DNA of 64,000 bases from Winogradskyella psychrotolerans (GTDB taxonomy: Bacteria > Bacteroidota > Bacteroidia > Flavobacteriales > Flavobacteriaceae): contig NZ_JAHKPS010000022.1 of assembly GCF_018860565.1 (NCBI RefSeq), positions 609,195 to 673,194 of the forward strand. Reading direction: 5' to 3'. Positions 27,027 to 36,941 of this stretch are shown one piece after another. A program made the translations under genes and the position numbers. The notes beneath the pieces are model-generated. The model did not search any database. It was not told the DNA's origin and saw only the letters and a list, made by a program, of their open reading frames with translations. Each line of letters begins with the position of its first letter. Position 1 is the stretch's first letter.

Positions 27027-29333
27027 ATGAACCTAGATTACATCATCCCAAACAACTGGTCAATTTTAGAAGAAGGATTTGAGCCAGATCAGGTTAAAGC
27101 ATCAGAAAGTTTATTTAGCATTGGAAATGGTGCTATGGGACAACGTGCTAATTTTGAAGAAAAATACTCAGGCCCTACATTTCAAGGGAGCTACATTGCA
27201 GGCGTTTACTATCCCGATAAAACTAGAGTTGGTTGGTGGAAAAATGGGTATCCAGAATATTTTGCTAAAGTTTTAAATGCACCAAGTTGGATAGGGATTA
27301 ATGTCATTATTAATAACGAACAACTCGATTTATTTACTTGTAAAAGCGTAAAAAACTTTCGTAGAGAACTAAACATGAAAGAGGGTTGGTTGTCTCGTAG
27401 TTTTGTTGCAACGCTTCAAAATGATATTGAAGTTGAAGTGAAAACGACCCGATTCCTAAGCTTAGATTTAGATGAAGTTGGAGCGATTAATTTCAACATT
27501 ACACCTCTAAATGCAGCTGCAGAAATTACCTTCGAACCATATTTAGATTCAAGTATAACAAATGAAGATACCAATTGGGACGATAAGTTTTGGGATACTT
27601 TAAAGGTGAGCCATGAGAATCATCAAGCCTTTATAGAGGCTAAAACCATGAAAACCGATTTTTATACCTGTACGTTTATGGAATCTGAGGTGTTTATTGA
27701 CGGTAAATCCGTTTTAACAGAACCAGATTTTACCTCAGATGCCAATTTAGCGTCTTTTAAATATTCGTATAACGTAAAGCAAAACGAAACCTATACCATT
27801 CATAAACTTGGTGGGTATACTGTAGATCGTGATCATAACAAAAATGAATTAGTGTCCGCTGCAAAAAACACCTTAGACAAAGCGAAATCAGCTGGCTATT
27901 CAAAGTTATTAGATGATCAAAAGCAAGCTTGGGCTCAAATTTGGGATATGGCAGATATTACTATCGAAGGAGATGTCAAAGCACAGCAAGGTATTCGATT
28001 TAATATTTTCCACCTCAACCAAACATATCTTGGTACTGATGAAACGTTAAATATTGGTCCAAAAGGATTTACTGGAGAAAAATACGGAGGAAGCACCTAT
28101 TGGGATACCGAGGCCTATTGTATTCCTTTTTACATGGCTACAAAAGATCAAAGCGTAGCCAGAAAATTATTAGCATATAGACATAACCACTTACAAAAGG
28201 CTATAGAAAACGCCGAAAAATTAGGATTTACTAATGGAGCAGCATTATATCCTATGGTAACAATGAATGGCGAAGAATGCCATAACGAATGGGAAATTAC
28301 CTTTGAAGAAATCCATAGAAATGGGGCAATTGCTTTTGCTATATTTAATTATTATAGATATACAGGAGATTTTAGTTACATTCCTGAAAAGGGACTTGAA
28401 GTCTTAATTGGAATTTCACGTTTTTGGCATCAAAGAGTTAATTTCTCTTCACAAAAGAATAAGTATGTAATTCTTGGAGTAACCGGACCAAATGAATACG
28501 AAAACAACATTAATAATAACTGGTACACTAATTACATTGCTAAATGGTGTATTGATTACACTTTGGAAACCATTGAAAAAGTGAAAGAAGGTTATGCTGA
28601 TGATTATGAAAGAATTTTAGGTAAAACAAAAATCACACACGAGGAATTAGCACTTTGGAAAAAAGTTGCAGATAATATGTATTTTCCTTATTCGGAAGAA
28701 CATAATGTATATCTTCAACAAGATGGTTTCTTAGATAAAGAATTAATTACAGTAGCCGATTTAGATAAATCACAACGCCCAATTAATCAAAAGTGGTCAT
28801 GGGACAGGATTTTACGTTCTCCTTATATTAAACAAGCCGATTTGTTACAAGGGATGTATTTCTTTGAAGATCAATTTACCAATGAAGAATTAGAACGTCA
28901 TTTCGATTTTTATGAACCATTCACAGTTCATGAAAGCTCACTCTCTCCTTGCGTGCATAGTATTCAGGCAGCGAAGTTAGATCGCATGGATCAAGCTTAT
29001 ACGTTCTATTTAAGAACATCGCGTTTAGATTTAGATGATTATAATCACGAAGTTCATGAAGGTTTACACATTACCTCAATGGCTGGTACTTGGATGAGTA
29101 TTGTTGAAGGGTTTGGAGGTATGCGCGTTAAAAATGATACCTTATCTTTTGAACCTAAAATTCCAAAACAATGGGAGGCGTATTCGTTTAAAGTGAATTT
29201 TAGACATCAAATTATCACTGTAAGTGTTAGTCAAAACGAAACACAATTTATATTAGAAGGCGATAAAGATTTAACCATTTACGTGGATGGAAAAGAAGTG
29301 GCTATAAGTCCTAATAATATGGTTACTGTTTAA
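27027..29333 (+). CDS. GH65 maltose phosphorylase
   Basis: 768 residues, cytosolic. An N-terminal beta-sandwich domain (to about 270), an (alpha/alpha)6 barrel with the catalytic acid region NGEECHNEWEIT (about 410-421), and a C-terminal beta domain (EPKIPKQWEAYSFKV) are in family order. It splits maltose with phosphate into glucose and beta-glucose-1-phosphate. Kojibiose or trehalose phosphorylase activity cannot be excluded by eye; context with pgmB and amylases favours maltose. Confidence 0.92.
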   Translation: MNLDYIIPNNWSILEEGFEPDQVKASESLFSIGNGAMGQRANFEEKYSGPTFQGSYIAGVYYPDKTRVGWWKNGYPEYFAKVLNAPSWIGINVIINNEQLDLFTCKSVKNFRRELNMKEGWLSRSFVATLQNDIEVEVKTTRFLSLDLDEVGAINFNITPLNAAAEITFEPYLDSSITNEDTNWDDKFWDTLKVSHENHQAFIEAKTMKTDFYTCTFMESEVFIDGKSVLTEPDFTSDANLASFKYSYNVKQNETYTIHKLGGYTVDRDHNKNELVSAAKNTLDKAKSAGYSKLLDDQKQAWAQIWDMADITIEGDVKAQQGIRFNIFHLNQTYLGTDETLNIGPKGFTGEKYGGSTYWDTEAYCIPFYMATKDQSVARKLLAYRHNHLQKAIENAEKLGFTNGAALYPMVTMNGEECHNEWEITFEEIHRNGAIAFAIFNYYRYTGDFSYIPEKGLEVLIGISRFWHQRVNFSSQKNKYVILGVTGPNEYENNINNNWYTNYIAKWCIDYTLETIEKVKEGYADDYERILGKTKITHEELALWKKVADNMYFPYSEEHNVYLQQDGFLDKELITVADLDKSQRPINQKWSWDRILRSPYIKQADLLQGMYFFEDQFTNEELERHFDFYEPFTVHESSLSPCVHSIQAAKLDRMDQAYTFYLRTSRLDLDDYNHEVHEGLHITSMAGTWMSIVEGFGGMRVKNDTLSFEPKIPKQWEAYSFKVNFRHQIITVSVSQNETQFILEGDKDLTIYVDGKEVAISPNNMVTV

Positions 29334-29340
29334 TTTAACT

Positions 29341-29370
29341 GACCTTGCAGGTTTTAAAACTTACAAGGTC
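29341..29370. repeat. Palindromic repeat, GGTTTTAAAAC-core family, copy 1
   Basis: GACCTTGCAGG-TTTTAAAA-CTTACAAGGTC is an imperfect palindrome of 30 nt right after the GH65 stop codon. The half sites CCTGCAAGG (29390-29398) and CTTGTAGG (about 29429-29436) follow, suggesting a second, decayed unit. Related hairpins lie at 36776, 36896 and 38628 in the same operon. Confidence 0.6.
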
Positions 29371-29486
29371 TAAAATAAAAAATAAATATCCTGCAAGGCA
29401 TGTATTGAACTTGATTCAGTATCTAACTTGTAGGTATTTGTTTAAGGTTACAATAACAACTTGTTTCTTTTTTAAAATAAAATACA

Positions 29487-31430
29487 ATGAAAACACTAAA
29501 ATTAACTCTATTAACGCTACTAGTTGCAATCGTGTTTTCGTGTCAAGAAACCACATCTGAGGAAAAAGTGGTTTCAGAACCTATAACTGAAATTCAAAAT
29601 GATATTGAAAAAGTTGAGCCACCTCATTGGTGGATTGGCTTCAAAAATCAAAGCCTTCAACTTTTAGTTAAGCATCCTAATATAGGGAAGGCTACACCTA
29701 AAATGTCTTATCAAGGTGTTTCTATAATTAAAGTTCATAAAGCAGACAGTCCTAATTATCTCTTTCTAGATTTAGAGATTTCTGAAACGGCAAAAGCAGG
29801 GCAATTCAATATTAAATTCCAACAAGAGGACGGTTCAGAATTAATTCAAACTTACGAACTAAAATCTCGTGAAAAACCGGCAGAAGATTACGTTGGTTTT
29901 GACAGTTCAGATGCCATTTACTTAATCACTCCTGATCGTTTTGCGAATGCCAATCCTCAAAATGATAGCGTAGAAGGATTACTTCAACAAGGCATTGATA
30001 GAACAGATAATTATGCAAGACATGGTGGAGATATTCAGGGCATCACTAATCATTTAGACTACATTGAAGATTTAGGATTTACTGCCGTATGGCCGTGTCC
30101 ACTATTAATTAACGATATGCCAAGTGGATCCTATCATGGTTATGCCATGACGGATTTTTATAAAGTAGATCCACGGTTTGGGACCTTAGATGACTATCGA
30201 AAATTAGCTGATGATTTAAGGTCGCGAAATATGAAACTCATCATGGATCAAGTCGCTAATCATTGTGGATTAGAGCATTGGTGGATGAAAGATTTACCAT
30301 TTAAAGATTGGGTAAATTACCAAGATCTATACGAAGAAAATATAGATAACTGGGATTGGAAAGTTACTAAAACCTCAAATCATAGACGGACTACAAATCA
30401 AGATCCGTACGCGTCTCAAATAGATCATCGCGAGATGTCCGATGGTTGGTTTGTATCTAGTATGCCAGATTTAAATCAACGCAACCCGTTTATGGCCAAC
30501 TATATTATTCAAAATAGTATTTGGTGGGTAGAAACATTAGGTTTAGGAGGCATTCGTCAAGATACTTATCCCTATCCAGATAAAATATTTATGAGTCATT
30601 GGGCAGGAGCTATTATGACCGAATACCCTAATTTTTCTATAGTAGGTGAGGAATGGAGTTATAATCCACTACTAATTGGGTACTGGCAAGAAGGCCATGA
30701 AAATAAGGATCAATACGATTCTAACTTAAAATCGACTATGGATTTTGCCATGCAAAAACATATAGTTGACGCCTTAAACGAAGAAGAGTCGTGGGACAAA
30801 GGTCTTGTTAAAATGTATGAAGGCTTAGCTAACGACTTTGCTTATAAGTCGCCAAAAGATATTATGGCATTTTTAGATAACCATGATAAGAGTCGTGTGT
30901 TTACAGAATTTAATGGTGATGTAGCGAACACCAAAATGGCATTGAGTTATCTATTGATGATGCCAAGAATTCCACAGATTTATTACGGAACAGAAATCTT
31001 AATGGACGATTTTGATAATCCTGGAGATCATGGTTTAATCCGCACAGACTTCCCAGGAGGTTGGGAAGGTGATACTGTAAATGCGTTTTCAGGCGAAGGG
31101 CTAACTGCAGCACAAAAAGATATGCAAGTCTATCTCAAGCACATCTTAAATTACAGAAAAAACAGCAAGGCCATTCACAATGGAAAAACCATGCATTTTG
31201 CACCAGAAAATGGAGTTTATGTTTTAGCTAGAATTTTAGACAATGAAACCATTGTGCATATTATTAATAAAAATGAAAATCCGCTAGAACTAGATTTAGA
31301 TAGATTTGAAGCGTTAGGTTTAAATGGAAAGAGCTTAAAAAATATTATTTCAGATGAAATAATAATTTGGGATACTAGCATAAAAATAGCTAATAAAGGA
31401 AGTGTTATATTAACTACCAAATCTAATTAA
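29487..31430 (+). CDS. GH13 cyclomaltodextrinase/neopullulanase-like lipoprotein
   Basis: 647 residues. The type II signal ends IVFSC (Cys19). An N-terminal beta domain (about 45-130, PPHWWIGFKNQSLQLLVKHP) is typical of cyclomaltodextrinase-like enzymes, then the GH13 barrel with MDQVANHCG, nucleophile region GGIRQDTYPYP, acid/base region IVGEEWS and FLDNHDKSR. It should act in the periplasm on imported maltooligosaccharides or cyclodextrins, like SusA. The post-Cys sequence QETTSEE is not a clear surface signal. It lies in an operon; the esterase gene starts 1 bp after its stop. Confidence 0.92.
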   Translation: MKTLKLTLLTLLVAIVFSCQETTSEEKVVSEPITEIQNDIEKVEPPHWWIGFKNQSLQLLVKHPNIGKATPKMSYQGVSIIKVHKADSPNYLFLDLEISETAKAGQFNIKFQQEDGSELIQTYELKSREKPAEDYVGFDSSDAIYLITPDRFANANPQNDSVEGLLQQGIDRTDNYARHGGDIQGITNHLDYIEDLGFTAVWPCPLLINDMPSGSYHGYAMTDFYKVDPRFGTLDDYRKLADDLRSRNMKLIMDQVANHCGLEHWWMKDLPFKDWVNYQDLYEENIDNWDWKVTKTSNHRRTTNQDPYASQIDHREMSDGWFVSSMPDLNQRNPFMANYIIQNSIWWVETLGLGGIRQDTYPYPDKIFMSHWAGAIMTEYPNFSIVGEEWSYNPLLIGYWQEGHENKDQYDSNLKSTMDFAMQKHIVDALNEEESWDKGLVKMYEGLANDFAYKSPKDIMAFLDNHDKSRVFTEFNGDVANTKMALSYLLMMPRIPQIYYGTEILMDDFDNPGDHGLIRTDFPGGWEGDTVNAFSGEGLTAAQKDMQVYLKHILNYRKNSKAIHNGKTMHFAPENGVYVLARILDNETIVHIINKNENPLELDLDRFEALGLNGKSLKNIISDEIIIWDTSIKIANKGSVILTTKSN

Positions 31431-31431
31431 G

Positions 31432-32439
31432 ATGAGAATTGTAATATTAATTTTGCTGTGTAGTTTATTCATGGTTTCATGTAAAGAAGACACAAAAACA
31501 ACTGAGGTTAATGATACTGAATCTGAAATTGTCGTAAATACGCCAACACCAAATTTTATACACGTAAAGAGTGCGACCCTTTTTAAAGGAGAAATTTTGC
31601 GTGTCGATAGTTTTCCTTCTAAATATATTCAACCAAGAGCGGTAGATATTTGGATACCTGAAAGCTATGTTGAAAATAAAAAATATGCCGTATTGTATAT
31701 GCACGATGGTCAGAATTTATTCGATGCTACTACCACTTGGAATAAACAAGAATGGAAAGTAGATGAGTGGGCATCAAAGTTAATGGATGAAGGAACAGTA
31801 AAAGATTTTATAGTTGTTGGGATTCATAATATTCCTAAAATCCGCTGGCAAGATTTGTTTCCTGAAAAGGCATTTGAAATGTTAGATGAATCTGTTCAAG
31901 AAAACTTATTAAAGGAGGCTGTGAATGCTAATGCAGATTCAGAATTTAATGGCGATAATTATTTGAAATTTATAGTAGAAGAATTAAAACCTGCTATTGA
32001 TAAATCCTATCCCGTTGCTACAGACAAGAACAATACGTTTGTAATGGGGTCTAGTATGGGAGGTTTAATGTCTATGTATGCTGTGAGTGAATATCCAGAT
32101 GTTTTTGGAGGTGCAGCATGTTTATCTACACATTGGGTTGGTGCAGCACCAAGAGAAAATAACCCTTTTCCTGAAGCTATTTTTAAATATATGGAAGCCA
32201 ACTTACCACAAGCGGGATTGCACAAATTATACTTTGATTATGGTAATAAAACCTTAGATGCCCATTATCCACAGTACGCTCAAAGAGTAGATGGCATTTT
32301 AAAAGCAAAAGGCTATACAGAATTAGATGCTAAGAACTTATTTTTTGAAGGTACAGATCATTCTGAAAATTCTTGGAATAAACGATTAGATCAACCTTTA
32401 GAATTTTTACTAGGGACATTAACCAAGAAAACGAAATAG
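31432..32439 (+). CDS. Esterase-family alpha/beta hydrolase, lipoprotein
   Basis: 335 residues. The type II signal ends FMVSC followed by KEDTK; K-E-D directly after Cys fits the surface lipoprotein export signal. The catalytic domain is of the putative-esterase (esterase D/Fes-like) family: nucleophile elbow GSSMGG, Asp in the LYFDYGN region and His in EGTDHSEN. Such enzymes remove acyl groups from carbohydrates or act on siderophores. In this operon it may deacylate a modified alpha-glucan; no substrate is demonstrated. Confidence 0.8.
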   Translation: MRIVILILLCSLFMVSCKEDTKTTEVNDTESEIVVNTPTPNFIHVKSATLFKGEILRVDSFPSKYIQPRAVDIWIPESYVENKKYAVLYMHDGQNLFDATTTWNKQEWKVDEWASKLMDEGTVKDFIVVGIHNIPKIRWQDLFPEKAFEMLDESVQENLLKEAVNANADSEFNGDNYLKFIVEELKPAIDKSYPVATDKNNTFVMGSSMGGLMSMYAVSEYPDVFGGAACLSTHWVGAAPRENNPFPEAIFKYMEANLPQAGLHKLYFDYGNKTLDAHYPQYAQRVDGILKAKGYTELDAKNLFFEGTDHSENSWNKRLDQPLEFLLGTLTKKTK

Positions 32440-32486
32440 ATATGAAGATGGATGGAATGCGTCTGTCAGAATTCAAAAACTTAAAA

Positions 32487-34874
32487 ATGAAAAACATAAT
32501 TTTATTTATTGTAACCCTCTTTTCATTTACTCTTTTAAATGCTCAAAATACTAATAGGGTTTTTAAAAGCGCTGTAAAACAGGGCTTAGATTTAAAAGTT
32601 GAAGTCAACGATGGCTATTATATTATCAAACCCTATTCTTCAAATATTATTGAGACCACTTTTGTGCCTAAAGGCGAATACTTAAAAGCACAATCTCATG
32701 CTGTAGTTGCAAAGCCTTACAATTCGTATTTTGAAATGACCGACAGAGGCAATGATGTTGTTTTAAAAACCAAAGGTTTATACGTTTCCATTACAAAAAG
32801 CCCTTTTCAAATTTCATATTATTACAAAGACAAATTTATTGTTTCAGAAAAAGAAGGTTATGTGAAAAATGACAGTTTAGAAACTATAGATTTCAATCTT
32901 ACAACAGATGAAGTTTTATATGGTGGAGGTGCCAGAGCATTAGGAATGAATCGTCGTGGCAATCGTTTGCAATTATACAATCGCGCACATTATGGATACG
33001 AAACTCATAGTGAATTAATGAATTATACCATGCCAATTGTGATATCATCAAAACAATATATGTTGCATTTTGATAATGCACCAATTGGTTTTTTAGATTT
33101 AGATAGTAACGGAGATAATACCTTAAAATACGAAACCATTTCGGGTAGAAAAACTTACCAAGTCATCGTTGGTGATTCTTGGTTAGATATGATAGATCAG
33201 TATACTAATTTAACCGGAAAACAACCTATGTTACCACGTTGGGCATTAGGTAATTTTTCAAGCCGTTTTGGCTACCATTCTCAAGAAGAAGTAGAACAGA
33301 CCATCGCTAAATTTAATGATGAAAAAATTCCTGTAGATGCTATTATTCTCGATTTATATTGGTTTGGAAAAGAATTAAAAGGAACCATGGGGAATCTGGA
33401 AGTCTTTAGAGATTCTTTTCCAGATTTTGAAGGCATGGTAAAACGCCTCAATACTAAAGGTGTAAAAACAATAACCATCACAGAGCCGTTTATTTTATCA
33501 ACGTCTAAAAAATGGGATGAAGCTGTTGAAAAAGGCATTTTGGCCAAAGACTCTATTGGAAACCCTGCAAAATATGATTTCTATTTTGGGAATACAGGGC
33601 TCATTGATATTTACAATCGTGATGCTGAAAAATGGTTTTGGAATATTTATAAAGGATTAGCCGATAAAGGAGTTGCTGGAGTTTGGGGCGATTTGGGAGA
33701 GCCAGAAGTACACCCAAACTGGGTACAACATAAAACAGGTAGTGCAGATGAAGTTCATAATATTTACGGCCATGATTGGGCAAGATTAGTTTTTGAAGGT
33801 TACCAACGCGATTTTCCAAATACAAGACCTTTTATTTTAATGCGTGCGGGTTATTCTGGTTCACAACGTTATGGATTAATTCCTTGGTCTGGAGATGTAA
33901 ATAGAACTTGGGGTGGTTTACAAAGTCAACCTGAAATTGCACTACAAATGGGAATGCAAGGTTTAGCCTATATGCATAGTGATTTAGGTGGTTTTGCAGG
34001 TGCTAATTTAGATGATGAGCTTTATGTGCGTTGGTTGCAGTACGGAGTATTTAATCCAATATTTAGACCACATGCGCAAGAAGATGTACCAAGCGAACCT
34101 ATTTTTAGAGGTGAAAAAGCAAAAGCATTAGCTAAGGAAGCTATTGAGTTACGTTATAAGTTATTGCCATATAATTACAATCTGGTATACGAAAATAATA
34201 AATATGGTAAACCTTTAATGCGACCATTGTTTTTTGAGGAAAGCGATAACTCAGAACTGTTTAACTATTCAAAAACCTACTTATGGGGAAATGATATGTT
34301 AATCTCACCTGTTTTAGAAGCAGCGATAACAGAACAAGACGTGTACTTCCCAAAAGATAATGTATGGTTTGATTTTTATACGGATGAAAAAATAAGCGGC
34401 GGACAAACAAAATCGGTAGCATTAAAAGAAAACTCAATTCCGACATACGTAAGAGCAGGAACTTTTCTACCGCATACAAATGTGATTCAAACCACTGCAA
34501 AATATGATGATACGGTTTATAAAATTGATTATTATCATGATGCATCAGTTTTAAAAAGTAGCCGACAAATTTATATCGACGATGGACAATCCGCAAATGC
34601 CATTGCTAACGAAGATTATGAAATTTTAAATTTAGAAATGAATACTAAAGGTTCTACGCTAGAATTTACTATAACTGATAAAACAGGAAAGAATTTTAGC
34701 CCCCAATCCAGAACTTATTATCTAACCATTCACGGATTAGATAAAAAACCCAAACGCGTTATGGTTGGAAGATATGACGATTTTGATTGGTCTGAAACAT
34801 TAAAAACAGTAAGAATTCCAATAGAAAAGAGTTATGATGAAATAGCTGTAATTACAGTTAAACTGAAAAAATAA
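32487..34874 (+). CDS. GH31 alpha-glucosidase, exported
   Basis: 795 residues from the ATG at 32487, where a conventional signal peptide starts (MKNIILFIVTLFSFTLLNAQ). The frame is open to 32442, but that start would put 15 charged residues ahead of it. An N-terminal beta-sandwich (to about 235), the GH31 barrel with LDLYWFGKE, nucleophile region GVWGDLGEPE, acid/base region WSGDVNRTW, and C-terminal beta domains (LISPVLEAA) are present. It should release glucose from the non-reducing ends of maltodextrins or cut alpha-1,6 branches in the periplasm. Confidence 0.92.
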   Translation: MKNIILFIVTLFSFTLLNAQNTNRVFKSAVKQGLDLKVEVNDGYYIIKPYSSNIIETTFVPKGEYLKAQSHAVVAKPYNSYFEMTDRGNDVVLKTKGLYVSITKSPFQISYYYKDKFIVSEKEGYVKNDSLETIDFNLTTDEVLYGGGARALGMNRRGNRLQLYNRAHYGYETHSELMNYTMPIVISSKQYMLHFDNAPIGFLDLDSNGDNTLKYETISGRKTYQVIVGDSWLDMIDQYTNLTGKQPMLPRWALGNFSSRFGYHSQEEVEQTIAKFNDEKIPVDAIILDLYWFGKELKGTMGNLEVFRDSFPDFEGMVKRLNTKGVKTITITEPFILSTSKKWDEAVEKGILAKDSIGNPAKYDFYFGNTGLIDIYNRDAEKWFWNIYKGLADKGVAGVWGDLGEPEVHPNWVQHKTGSADEVHNIYGHDWARLVFEGYQRDFPNTRPFILMRAGYSGSQRYGLIPWSGDVNRTWGGLQSQPEIALQMGMQGLAYMHSDLGGFAGANLDDELYVRWLQYGVFNPIFRPHAQEDVPSEPIFRGEKAKALAKEAIELRYKLLPYNYNLVYENNKYGKPLMRPLFFEESDNSELFNYSKTYLWGNDMLISPVLEAAITEQDVYFPKDNVWFDFYTDEKISGGQTKSVALKENSIPTYVRAGTFLPHTNVIQTTAKYDDTVYKIDYYHDASVLKSSRQIYIDDGQSANAIANEDYEILNLEMNTKGSTLEFTITDKTGKNFSPQSRTYYLTIHGLDKKPKRVMVGRYDDFDWSETLKTVRIPIEKSYDEIAVITVKLKK

Positions 34875-34879
34875 TCCTA

Positions 34880-36775
34880 ATGAAAAATAGTAAAAGAATC
34901 ATAGCATTGTTAATTGTATTAAGCTTTTTTGCGTGTAAGAATGAAACGAAGAAGCTAGACATTGATCATAGTCGTAATGAAAGTGAAATAAAAGAAAGCA
35001 TGAAGAAGAAAGAAGTCGTATACCAAGTGTTTACACGTTTATTCGGAAACACAAATACTACTAATAAACCATGGGGAACACTCGAGGAAAATGGAGTTGG
35101 AAAATTTAATGACTTTACAGATAAAGCTTTAAATGAAATTAAAGATTTAGGAGTTACATATATTTGGTATACAGGGGTGCCACATCATGATGTAATTACT
35201 GATTATACAGCATTCGGAATTTCAAACGACGATCCAGATATTGTAAAAGGCAGAGCAGGTTCGCCTTATGCAGTTAAAGATTATTACAATGTTAATCCAG
35301 ATTTAGCTGTAAATGTAGACAACAGATTAGAAGAATTTGAAGCTTTAATAGAGCGCTCACACAAAGCCGGATTAAAAGTGATTATTGATATTGTTCCAAA
35401 TCACGTAGCGCGTAATTATCAAAGTTTAACTAATCCTGAAGGCACAACCGATTTTGGAACCGAAGATGATACAACTAAAACCTACGACGTCAATAATAAT
35501 TTTTACTATAATCCAGGTGAAGCATTTAAAGTGCCAGAATGGAAAAATGGCTACCAACCATTAGGAGGTGAGCAACATCCTTTAGCAGATAGTAAATTTG
35601 AAGAAGTGCCAGCAAAATGGACAGGAAATGGTTCAAGAGCATCGCAACCAGACATGAACGATTGGTACGAAACGGTAAAAGTTAATTATGGAGTAAGTCC
35701 TGACGGAAGAAAAGATTTTGATGAGTTACCAGATGGTTTCGACAGTGAAGATTATAAAAAGCATTTCGAATTTTGGAAAGATAAAACCGTTCCAAGCTCT
35801 TGGATAAAATTCAAGGATATCGCTTTGTATTGGACGGCTAAAGGTGTCGATGGTTTCCGTTATGATATGGCGGAAATGGTGCCAGTTGAATTTTGGAGTT
35901 ATATGAATTCAGCTATAAAAATGGAAAATCCAGATGCGTTTTTATTAGCGGAGGTTTATAATCCGAGTTTATATAGAGATTATATCCGAAAAGGAAAAAT
36001 GGATTACCTCTACGATAAAGTTCAGTTATACGATACCTTAAAACACGTGATGCAAGGTCACGGTAGCACCAATAATGTGCCACCAATTTTAGATGAATTA
36101 CGGGATATTGAACATCACATGCTTCACTTTTTAGAAAACCATGATGAGCAACGTATTGCAAGTCCAGATTTTGCAGGTAATGCAGAAAAAGGAAAACCTG
36201 CAATGGTCGTTTCTGCAACGTCATCCACAGCACCAACGATGATTTATTTCGGTCAGGAATTCGGAGAACCAGGCGCTGAAGATTTAGGCTTTGGCGACCC
36301 AACAAGAACGTCTATTTTCGACTATGGTTCAGTGCCTAGCTTAGTCCGTTGGGTTAACGATAAAAAGTTTGATGGCGGCCAATTAACTGAAGCAGAAAAA
36401 GAACTTCGTGATTTTTATAAACGACTGTTGAATTTTACGATAAATAGTTCGGCTTTAATGGGAGACTATCAAGATATTCAACATTACAATCATCAACATA
36501 CAGAATGGTATAATGATAAAGTCTTGTCGTTTGTGCGTTGGAGTGATAATGAAAAATTGATTATTATTTCAAATTTCAATGCAGAAAACACCTATGGCTT
36601 CGAATTGCAATTACCAGAAGATTTGGTTCAGAAATTAGGACTTCAAGATGGTGAATACGACGTAAAAGACCAATTGTATAATCAATATACGTCAACCTTA
36701 AAAGTTGAAAACGGAAAAGCGCAGGTAAGAATAGATATTAAACCATTGGAGTCATTTATTTTAAAAATTAACTAA
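34880..36775 (+). CDS. GH13 alpha-amylase-family lipoprotein
   Basis: 631 residues. The type II signal ends SFFAC (Cys19), followed by a charged linker. The GH13 barrel begins VVYQVFTRLFG and contains IDIVPNHVAR, VDGFRYDMAEM (nucleophile Asp), FLLAEVYNP (acid/base Glu) and FLENHDEQR. A small C-terminal beta domain ends LESFILKIN. It is predicted periplasmic, since the post-Cys KNETKK lacks a clear surface signal. It starts 5 bp after the GH31 gene. Confidence 0.92.
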   Translation: MKNSKRIIALLIVLSFFACKNETKKLDIDHSRNESEIKESMKKKEVVYQVFTRLFGNTNTTNKPWGTLEENGVGKFNDFTDKALNEIKDLGVTYIWYTGVPHHDVITDYTAFGISNDDPDIVKGRAGSPYAVKDYYNVNPDLAVNVDNRLEEFEALIERSHKAGLKVIIDIVPNHVARNYQSLTNPEGTTDFGTEDDTTKTYDVNNNFYYNPGEAFKVPEWKNGYQPLGGEQHPLADSKFEEVPAKWTGNGSRASQPDMNDWYETVKVNYGVSPDGRKDFDELPDGFDSEDYKKHFEFWKDKTVPSSWIKFKDIALYWTAKGVDGFRYDMAEMVPVEFWSYMNSAIKMENPDAFLLAEVYNPSLYRDYIRKGKMDYLYDKVQLYDTLKHVMQGHGSTNNVPPILDELRDIEHHMLHFLENHDEQRIASPDFAGNAEKGKPAMVVSATSSTAPTMIYFGQEFGEPGAEDLGFGDPTRTSIFDYGSVPSLVRWVNDKKFDGGQLTEAEKELRDFYKRLLNFTINSSALMGDYQDIQHYNHQHTEWYNDKVLSFVRWSDNEKLIIISNFNAENTYGFELQLPEDLVQKLGLQDGEYDVKDQLYNQYTSTLKVENGKAQVRIDIKPLESFILKIN

Positions 36776-36806
36776 GTCCTAGCGGGATTTATAAACCTAG
36801 CAGGAC
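36776..36806. repeat. Palindromic repeat, copy 2
   Basis: GTCCTAGCGGG-ATTTATAAA-CCTAGCAGGAC is an imperfect palindrome of 31 nt that starts at the base after the GH13 stop codon. It belongs to the same family as 29341, 36896 and 38628. Confidence 0.55.
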
Positions 36807-36829
36807 GCACAATAATAAAATAAGCAATC

Positions 36830-36880
36830 GTCACTTCGAGTGAATTTGCGAAGTATGAGCAAATTTGTATCGAGAAGTCA
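36830..36880. repeat. Dispersed hairpin repeat (CACTTCGAGTG / CGAGAAGT type)
   Basis: TCACTTCGAGTGAATTTGC pairs imperfectly with GCAAATTTGTATCGAGAAGT across ACT-rich spacer bases. Hairpins of this type are widespread intergenic repeats in Flavobacteriaceae, from general knowledge. No gene is inside. Confidence 0.5.
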
Positions 36881-36895
36881 TTAAAAAAATATGCA

Positions 36896-36928
36896 AGACT
36901 TTGCAGGTTTTAAAAACCTAGCAAGTCT
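36896..36928. repeat. Palindromic repeat, copy 3
   Basis: AGACTTTGCAGG-TTTTAAAAA-CCTAGCAAGTCT is an imperfect palindrome of 33 nt placed 13 bp before the next GH13 start codon, where it could affect ribosome access. Confidence 0.6.
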
Positions 36929-36941
36929 AAAACTATAAAAC

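Noticed and set aside
32442-32486. Earlier ATG codons for the GH31 gene
   Set aside because: They put 15 charged residues ahead of the signal peptide and sit 2 bp after the esterase stop; the ATG at 32487 gives a conventional signal peptide. The longer form cannot be fully excluded.
34261-34596. A 111-codon frame antisense to the GH31 gene
   Set aside because: It lies opposite conserved GH31 sequence and has no domain or start-site support.
35913-36305. A 130-codon frame antisense to the GH13 gene
   Set aside because: Antisense to conserved catalytic motifs; no family resemblance and no signals.
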